Shown one piece after another: positions 56,640 to 64,000 of a stretch of 64,000 nucleotides of DNA. The notes under the pieces are model-generated. The model was given only the letters and a program-made list of their open reading frames with translations. It was not told the DNA's origin and made no database searches. Numbering within the stretch: the stretch's first letter is position 1; each line of letters begins with the position of its first letter. Made by a program: the position numbers and the translations under genes. Location of the stretch: the NCBI GenBank assembly GCA_963930655.1, contig OZ005602.1:23325840-23389839 (forward strand), written 5' to 3'. Source of the stretch: Myrica gale. Taxonomy: Eukaryota > Streptophyta > Magnoliopsida > Fagales > Myricaceae.

Positions 56640-59600
56640 CTTCGATAGAAGAAGAAGCAGCCCAACGAGCCAAATCGTGCGCTAGAGAATTCACACTACG
56701 CGGGATAGAAACAAAACAGAATCCTGAAGAATCACCGACGACAAACTACAAGCATTACTAATGTCGTTCAAAATCAACCAAGGACAAGAAACAAGAGGAC
56801 CCTGTAAAGCTTTAATGACAATAGTGGAATCACATTCCACGATTACAGAAGAACAACCCAAAACAACAGCAACTTGCAGTCCCAAAACAACCCCTCTAGC
56901 TTCACCCACCACCAGATGCAAAGAAACACCATGGGAGACAGCAGCACCCATAATGACACCCTCCGAGTCTCTACAAACACAGGCAACTGAATAACCAGAA
57001 GGACGAATTGCAGCATCCACATTAACCTTTACCCACCCTAAGGGAGGAGGGGACCAAAGGGCTTGCGGGGAAGACTGCAGCCGAGCAATCCAAGCATCCC
57101 CATGCTCACGTGAAGAAGCTGAAATTCGAAGAGCCAACTACAAAGGATCCATAGAAGGAGACCCGTGAATAATCTTGTTGCGATTAGCCCATACCAAATC
57201 CATGGTAAGAACGGCAAACAACTGAAAATCATGAACGTCTTCCACTGGAATATCCAAAAGCAAGGCTGGCTGAAATATCTCAAGATCCAAGACGTCAAAG
57301 AAATAGAACCAAATGGAAAAAGATTAATACGCCATCTAGATTCCATCCAAGCAATGCGACTGAAAGGGCAAACCAAAAACAGATGGTGCAAGGATTCCTC
57401 GACGCAGCCGCATAGTGGACAAAGAAGATCTGTCGCTAAACTAAAATTCAAGGTCCAAGCTAACCGAGTTCTAGTGGGTAAAATATTCCAGGAAAATTTC
57501 CACAGCAGTAACTTCAGACGAGCGTGAATCTTTAACTTCCAAATACGCTTCCAGTCAGATTCTCCTAAGCCAAGGACCACCGAGTCAAATCTAAGAGTCA
57601 AGGCCCGAAACATAGACTTCACCGAGAAAGAACCAGAGCTCTCCAACAAACAAAACCATTTATCGGGCACAGTAAGATGAGATAGAGAAATGCTCAAAAT
57701 TGGTGTGGCTGAACTCGGCTCAAACAAGTCACAAACAACAGCTCGATTCCAAGAGCAAGACAAGGGACAAAAAAGGGAAGACACGCTCACAGAGGAGGTG
57801 ACATCCGTGGACTGTAATCGAGGGAGAGGTCTATGATCAAGGAGAGCAGGAACCCATGGATCAAGCCAAATGCGAGTGGATATCCCATCATCTAAAAGAC
57901 GACAAGCACCCAAGGAAAGCAAAGGAAGGTGAAGAACAATCTGCTTCCAGAAACGTGAAGCCGAATGAGGAGGAGAGTGATCTGCAAGCAACGATCCGCG
58001 AAGATATTTCGCCTTGCACACCTGAATCCAAATCAAATCGGAATCCAAAAACAACTTCCAGGACAATTTCGAGAACAGAGCTTGGTTAAACCTTCCTAAA
58101 GGACGAAGGCCCAAACCACCTACAAACTTAGGGCGACAAATAAACTCCCAAGATTTCAACGATAAATTTTGAGCCTTATCCGTGGAAAAAACCCCACCAA
58201 AAAATTTTAAACTCCCTCTCCATATTCCGACACCAACCAATCGGAAAAACTATAGAACTCATAGCAAAAGATGGGAGAGACGAACCTACAGCAGCAAGGA
58301 GAGTAGTACGCCCGGCTTGAGAAAGAAGCTTTGTTTTCCACCCGGAAATCTTCAGCAAAATGTGGTCTTTCAAATCTGCCAACGCAAGAGAAACCGACCG
58401 AGGAAGAATCAACGGCAAGCCCAAATGCTTGGCTTTAGAAGGGAGTCTCCGCAAATTAAGCAACTGAGCCACAAAAGAAGCATGTTGTGGAGAAATATTT
58501 TTACTAAAATTAATGGAGGACTTCTCCCTGTTAAGGAATTGTCCCGACAAAAGCAAATATTTCTCCAAGCAGGCATTGAGGTGAAAAGCTTCATCCCGAG
58601 AGGCTTTGTCGAACAACAACAAATCATCAGCATACAGAAGATGAGTATTCTTGGGTGCAGAGGAATTAAGCTTAAGACCATCGATGTAAACTTCCCTTTC
58701 CGCACGAAGAAGAATGCAATATAGAACTTCATAAACAAGTATAAAGAGGAATGGGGAGAGCGGATCACCCTAACGGAGACCTAGAGACGTCGAAAAATGA
58801 CCAAAAGGAGAACCATTTAATAAAATGGAAAAATCCACTGACGAGATGCATTGAGATATCAAATCAACCCATCTAACATCAAAACCAAAATTATGCAGCA
58901 CAGCGAACAAAAAATCCCACTCTACGTGATCGTATGCTTTCTGCATATCTCCTTTGATAGCAAGCCAGCCCTGACGACCTCTTTTATGGGCCATGCTATG
59001 AAACAATTCAGCGGCGACGATGTAATTATCTTGAAGCTGACAGCCCGGAATGAAAGCCATTTGAAAAGGCGAAACCAGCTTATGCAGAAGGGGCTTCAAC
59101 CGATCAGCCAAGAGCTTAGCAATCAATTTATAAATCAGGTTACAAAGACTAATGGGTCTAAACATCGAGGCAGAAGTTGGATGCTTGCTCTTAGGGAGAA
59201 GAACAGATTGGTTTGATTAAATTCGGGAAGAAGCACTCCCGAAGAAAAGAAATATTGTACAGAGACAACCACATCAGACCCTATGATATGCCAGCAAGCT
59301 AAATAAAATCTAGCAGTCATACCGTCTGGCCCAGGAGCCTTTGACGGATGCATAGATTTAACAGCAAACACTTCCACCGGAGATGGAACAGAACACAACA
59401 ACATATTATCTTCGGCTGAAATACATGGCTGAATGAGGCCTTCCAAGTCATCCGGAAAAGAATGGTTGGAGGAAGTATACAAATCACGATAAAACTGAAG
59501 AAGATTGGACCCGATAGCCACACGACCAGCAACCCACTCCTGAGTCTCATCTTTCAATCGAACAATTGAGTTACGACTCTGACGAATCACTGTAGAGGCG

Positions 59601-60684
59601 TGAAAAAACTTGGTGTTTAAATCACTGGAAACAAGCCATTCCTCTCGAGATTTCCGACGCCACAACATCTCTTCTCACTTTCGTAATTCATCTAACTTTG
59701 CACTAAGCTGATGAGAAACTTGCAACTGAGAGACGGACGAGGAATCAACATTGGACAGAGCCAAAGAAGAAGCAATCTGCGAAATAGAAAGCTGAATGTG
59801 TCCAAAGCAGAGTTTGTTCCACTCTTTAAGGGAAACCTTCGTCGCTTTGATCTTTTAGAAAAGAACAAAAGCCGAGTTACCCAGAAAAGACCGACGCCAA
59901 ACAGACTCAATAATTTGAAGGCAAGAGTGGTCCCGCAACCAAAACTCTTCAAACTTAAACTGCTTGGGGAGCGAGGATGGAAGACCCCACAAAGCCAACA
60001 ACAGAGGTAGGTAGTCTGACTGGGAGATCGATAAATGAGAGATAGCCGCATTTGGAAACAACATACGCCAAGTTAAGGAAACCACCCCACGGTCCAATCG
60101 TTCCTTTATAAGGGCCAGACCCGAACGACCATTACACTAAGTGTATAAAGGCCCCAAAAAACCTAAATCAACAAGTCAATTAGATTCAAGAAAGTGACTG
60201 AAGCCACGAGAAGAAGAAAATCGCGCAAGTCGTCCACCATGTTTCTCAGAAGGAGACAAAAGCTCATTAAAGTCACCGATAAACAAACTAGGTTCTTGCA
60301 ATTCATCCACTAGAGATTGTAACAAAAGCCAAAAGGTTGGCGAGCATGCCAAGTAGATGGGCCATAGATGAAAAAAATAAGGAAATCATCCAAATCCAGA
60401 CCAGGAGAAATCCGAACAACTATAATATTACAAGACTTAAAAACAACAACCAAGCTAATATTAGGGCGCCAACAGAGGGCGAGTCCACCTTTCAGACCAA
60501 CAGGGGGACTAGAAACAAAAGAAAAGAAACCAAGATTACGAACAGTACGTGAAAGAGCCTCATCAGAAATCTTGGTCTCCATAAAAAAAACAACACCTGG
60601 ATCATGTTGCTTGAACATCGCTCGGAGAGCTCGGATTTTCGGGCCACGAGCGAGACCCTGGCAATTCCAGGAAAGTAGACTCAT
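56640..60684 (-). pseudogene. LINE ORF2: endonuclease, reverse transcriptase and RNase H, broken
   Basis: Starts MSLLSWNCQGLARGPKIRAL (60684), the AP-endonuclease start, with FMETK metal-binding Glu. It then shifts to DRGVVSLTWRMLFPNAAISH and to KAPGPDGMTARFYLACW, FRPISLCNLIYKLIAKLLAD and GYADD-type catalytic YADD at 58623-58634 (LLYADDLLLF). The zf-RVT domain follows (IHARLKLLLWKFSWNILPTR, CPLCGCVEESLHHLFLVCPF), and the RNase H (VKVNVDAAIR, GEARGVVLGLQ, VECDS) lies at about 57040-56790. Defects are TAG at 58770-58772 (LR-stop-GDPLSP) and frame changes near 60310-60097, 59200, 58700, 58200, 57100 and 56700. Confidence 0.9.
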
Positions 60685-62482
60685 TGATCCTGGGGGAAGA
60701 CAGAGAAAGGTCTGCCCCCACCACCTTTGCTTTACCCTTTCCAGAACTCTTCACCAGACTGCGCCCATAAGGACTCACTGCCGAGCGGTTCTTCTGAGTC
60801 CTAAAAATACCACTTAACTTCTTAGGAGAAGAAGAAGACTGAGAAACAGGAGTCACCCGGCTAGACAAGGGGAGATCATCAAGCAACGAAAAATCCAAAG
60901 AGCTTTTGGTGCACTGAGGTTGCACCCATCCATAGTGATTCGAAGGTAAAACTCTCGGGCGTTTGGGAGAAATCGACTGCATATGGGCGGTAAGCACAGG
61001 TTCCTCTGACAACACAGCAGCAAACCATTGAGCCTTAGAACAAGGTGACAAAGAGGAGGCACTCGTAGAGGAGTCAGGGGACAGGGGAAATATGACATTT
61101 AGTAGAGGTGTGGGTGTCATCGACATCAACCATAAGGAGAGAAGACTGTAGCATCGCGGGAAGACTTGAGAATTTGGGAAGACCTGGGACTGGAGAGAAG
61201 GACCATTTGAGGAGAGCCCACAGTAAAAGGAGCGTCCACATGAGCAGGAGAAAAATCCAACTTACGTCCAGAGCCTACTATAAGTGGGGAGCCCATCGAA
61301 ATGGGGGGTCCAAGAGGAGGCTGGGGGAATCCAGATCCATCACCGACTTGGGTAAAGAGTCAGTAGAAAGGCCCAAAGGAGAACCAAGGTTGTCAAGTTT
61401 AGAAGAGAAAAAGCGAGAACCTTCCAGAATACCAGTCTGAGATTCAGGAGGATGAAATCTACCAACCTGATACAAAACCCCAGGTTCTGACACGAGAGAG
61501 GCAGCATTTAATGAAAGCGACAAAGGAAGTGGCCAGTAAAGAACCGGTTTGGTCAAGACCGAACTAGAGGAACCAGGAACCTCACGAACTCCTACAATAT
61601 GATGCATGGGAGTAACAAGGCCAACTCCAGAGGGAATTTGCAGAGACAAACCAAGAGACGATCTACACAACGGAGGAGATGAAATCAGCTCTTGTCCTTG
61701 AGAAGAAGAAGATGGAGTCAACTCCGAGGGAGCTGCGGGGAGAACTGCCTGCCAAGGAGGATAGGCTTTCATGTGAACCCCAAGTTTTTCCTTCAGAGGA
61801 TGCGAAACAGAAAAAGAACACATGCTCACAAGATGGTACAAACGTCCACAATGATAGCAAAGACCCGAGAGACGCTCATATTTGAAAGAAGTCCACATAG
61901 CCAAATCTCAGTAAACTGGAAACCAGGGGAAATAGGATCTTCGACCGACAGCAAAACTCGCACTCTCATAAAATCAGGACAATCAGCTGGTTGGTCCACT
62001 GCGAGATCAACTTCAAGAACCTCACCCAACTGAGCACCAATGCAAGCGGCATTCCGAGAAGACAGACGTTCCATGGGGAAACCATGAATTTGCACCCAAA
62101 AAGCCGTGCTGGAAAAATCCATAGAGGAGATGGTAATAGAAGGGGACCATTCCCTAAGGAGGAGGAGAAAACCTTTCATATTCCAAGGGGATTGAAGAAG
62201 AACACGTTCTTTATGAGAAGGCAAACTAAAGTGGAAAAGAAAAGTGTTTGGACCAGCCTCTTTGATCGTGAGATCATAGGCAAAATTCCAGGCGGACCGG
62301 ATGGCCTCCATTAAGGCAGGCTTGTACAGAATTTTCTTGGAGGCCAAACGACCGACAAGGGTAATAAGAGCCTTCTGCTCAACTTGGACAGGATCAATGA
62401 CCAGCTGACGACTGACATCTTCCCAAGAGAGAGATTGAGTCTGCCGAATAAGCATACTTAGGTCTTGGGCCTGATGATCCAT
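60602..62482 (-). pseudogene. LINE ORF1: DUF4283 and zinc-knuckle protein, broken
   Basis: Starts MDHQAQDLSMLIRQ. The DUF4283 core has VGRLASKKILYKPALMEAIR, WNMKGFLLLLREW and FWVQIHGFP. A frameshift near 61900 precedes the knuckle YERLSGLCYHCGRLYHLVSM C, a C-x2-C-x4-H-x4-C arrangement. The Ser/Pro-rich tail changes frame again before 61129. ORF1 proteins bind the element RNA. Confidence 0.88.
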
Positions 62483-62721
62483 GAAAGAAGAAAAAAAGGC
62501 TCAAAAACCACCCAAGAAAAGACGAAAGAGGAGAAACGAAAACGAACACGAACGGAGGGAGCAAAAATAAAGAGAAGAGAGGAAAAATGGAGACTGGAAA
62601 AGGAAGATAGGCAGGGACAAAAAGGAATAGGAAAGAGGAGAGAACCAAAAGTTCGGAAAATCTCTCACGAAGAGGAGAGCGGTTTTTTTATCGCCATGGC
62701 TTAGTTAATCCGCTCTTTGTA

Positions 62722-62738
62722 TTACTTCTCTTGAACTT
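62722..62738 (+). repeat. 17-bp target duplication of the LINE, right copy
   Basis: TTACTTCTCTTGAACTT, identical to the left copy at 56456-56472. It marks the 5' end of the element. Confidence 0.9.
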
Positions 62739-62949
62739 AATTGTACATCAGAGAAGCCAACAAAGAATTAAAAAATGGACAAGTAGGAGCTGAACCGTCG
62801 CCCCTTCTCAATTATGTGCAAATCTTCCACTGCCTTGTGTTAGACACGACCAGTATATACCTTGCAATTCACTGTAACTAAAAATAACAGAATCAGAGGA
62901 GAAGAATAGGAAAAACTTTAAGAGTTGGGCTCAAGCCTCAAATAAATTC
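62739..62949. other. 3' flank of the receptor-like kinase gene
   Basis: Probably the 3' UTR of the minus-strand kinase, with nothing else seen. The LINE therefore inserted within about 200 bases of the kinase stop codon. Confidence 0.5.
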
Positions 62950-63551
62950 TCAATTATTTGACTCTGCAGACATTATTTCAAACTCTGCCCACCAAAGAGG
63001 AGAGAGTTTTGGTGTTGCTCCATCAGGTCCCATTGCTGTAATCTCTTTCAATTTAGCTGTGATCTCTCTCATTATTGGCCTTTTTAAGGGATCAGGTTGG
63101 ACACAATCCTTTACCAATTCAAACAATTTCTCAAGGTCATCCATCTGGAAAGATTCTAGAGTTGGATCCACCATTTCTGCTAAGGGCTTGTCTCCTTTTA
63201 GACAGTTTGATGCCCAGTCTGCAGGAGGGCCATCGTTTACGGAGTATGGAATCCTTCCTGTGATCATTTCAAGTAAAATTACACCGAAGCTGTATACATT
63301 GTTTGTGGGTTCCACTGATGGGATCTCCAAAAGCTCCATATCAGCAGGTTCAGTCTTGGCTGCAGCTAGGTCATTCCAAAAACTGAAATCTGATACTTTG
63401 GCTGCATAATCTTCAGTCAGGTATATAGAGGACGATTGCAGGTTTTTATGGTATATAGGTGGATTCAATTGGTGCATATACTCCAGACAGTATGCCATGC
63501 CCATAGATATTCGAAGTCTCTTTCCCCAGTCTAAGTGCTCCGCTTCTTTTA
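62950..63551 (-). CDS. Inactive receptor-like kinase (MDIS/MRH1/At3g56050 type), last exon
   Basis: The exon starts after a CTTACAG acceptor (63552-63557) and reads KEAEHLDWGKRLRISMGMAY, then NPPIYHKNLQSSSIYL, DYAAKVSDFSFW, NVYSFGVILLEMITGRIPY, VDPTLESFQMDDLEKLFELV, RPIMREI and the family end GPDGATPKLSPLWWAEFEIM. This is the C-lobe of a plant LRR receptor-like kinase of the MALE DISCOVERER / MRH1 group. The catalytic HRD is HKN and DFG is DFS, so it is a pseudokinase by sequence, as is usual in this group, and probably signals as a co-receptor at the plasma membrane. The N-lobe, transmembrane and LRR parts lie beyond the right edge. No defect is visible in this exon. Confidence 0.88.
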
Positions 63552-64000
63552 CTGTAAGCATCCAAATTTGACAATTTCAAAACCCATGAGGCCCATTCAT
63601 TCAGCTTTATTTACCCTCAATAAACATATCACGACAAGAACTTATCTACCATATCAATACATCTGCCTCAAGGCCATGAATAGTACTTGGTGTATTAAGT
63701 CATCTCATTAACATGCAGGCTAGTAAGTTCGAACTATTGCAGCTTAGAAAAATAAAAGTTCTAACTATTGACCATAGAAACTTTACAGTGACGATTTCAA
63801 GTTTATTGTGGGATAAGTTAAAGCAGCTTGCAATGTAAGGTATGACTTAAACATGCCTCCTAGAGCAATGAAGAAGAAAGAAAGCTCTTCGTATTGATGT
63901 TACCAAGAAATCAATTATGATAATGCTAAGTGAATTACGGATTGATCTCATCATTAATATGTTTTTCTCTTAAACATGCAGGGGAAGAGCTAAGGTTCTC
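63552..64000 (-). other. Probable intron of the receptor-like kinase
   Basis: AT-rich sequence upstream of the last exon in gene orientation. I could not place the preceding kinase exon within the window. Confidence 0.5.

Larger units (their letters stand above)
56473..62721 (-). mobile_element. Full-length L1-type LINE (non-LTR retrotransposon), inactive
   Basis: About 6.25 kb on the minus strand. The 5' UTR begins near ACAAAGAGCGGATTAACTAA. ORF1 (DUF4283 plus zinc knuckle), ORF2 (endonuclease, reverse transcriptase, zf-RVT, RNase H) and a 3' end with a short poly(A) tail follow. It is flanked by a 17-bp target duplication, within the 7-20 bp range for target-primed reverse transcription. 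Multiple frameshifts and stops inactivate both ORFs. Completeness at the 5' end is unusual, because most LINE copies are 5'-truncated. Confidence 0.93.

Noticed and set aside
57165..62314. Plus-strand frames across the LINE as genes
   Set aside because: They are shadows of the minus-strand ORF1 and ORF2, which carry recognisable domains.
1..64000. tRNA or rRNA genes
   Set aside because: I looked for conserved tRNA arms and rRNA cores and recognised none, though a covariance search would be needed to exclude tRNAs fully.

Overview
The window is nuclear DNA from a plant, most likely a woody eudicot. Spliced genes with GT-AG introns match well-known plant families, and most of the remaining sequence is plant transposable elements of nearly every major class: Ty1/copia, Ty3/gypsy, an L1-like LINE, CACTA and Mutator-like (MULE). 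I cannot name the species from the sequence alone. No tRNA, rRNA or CRISPR was recognised.

Left third (1-20,100). A GC-rich retroposon-like block (about 430-1,190) is followed by a decayed bZIP transcription factor (3,684-4,816). Its basic region lacks the invariant Asn and it carries an in-frame stop. A fragmentary copia element (9,250-13,792) encloses the right end of a CACTA element, a broken ELMO-domain exon and a stub of copia pol. On the minus strand lies a GARP/MYB-related transcription factor (14,675-16,322) with EAR-type repression motifs. The rest is AT-rich intergenic DNA.

Middle (20,100-39,350). A diverged gypsy LTR abuts a degenerate CACTA region (about 21,655-29,479). That region holds a transposon ORF, a tnp2-type transposase pseudogene and several blocks of GATCGATC-type motifs. 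An intact two-exon PPR gene, related to Arabidopsis At2g17033, occupies 30,796-32,911. A rearranged non-autonomous gypsy insertion (35,096-39,344) follows, with outer LTRs in one orientation, an inverted core and a matching 5-bp target duplication, AATCT.

Right third (39,350-64,000). An ETHYLENE OVERPRODUCER 1-like (ETO1/EOL, BTB-TPR) gene runs from 40,357 to 54,952 and has been destroyed. A copia element (41,166-46,839, target duplication GAGAG) and a Pack-MULE (47,675-51,991, target duplication CTCACCTGAC) are both inserted in its coding sequence. The Pack-MULE carries fragments of two unrelated host genes, an RraA-like gene and a universal stress protein gene. The ETO1-like locus also has a nonsense codon, two frameshifts and a short in-frame deletion. 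Beyond it lie a complete but inactive L1-type LINE (56,473-62,721, 17-bp target duplication) and the last exon of an inactive receptor-like kinase of the MDIS/MRH1/At3g56050 type, which runs off the right edge.

The genes do not form a pathway. The strongest story is the disruption of an ethylene-biosynthesis regulator by two nested-in-gene transposons, one of which moves pieces of other genes.
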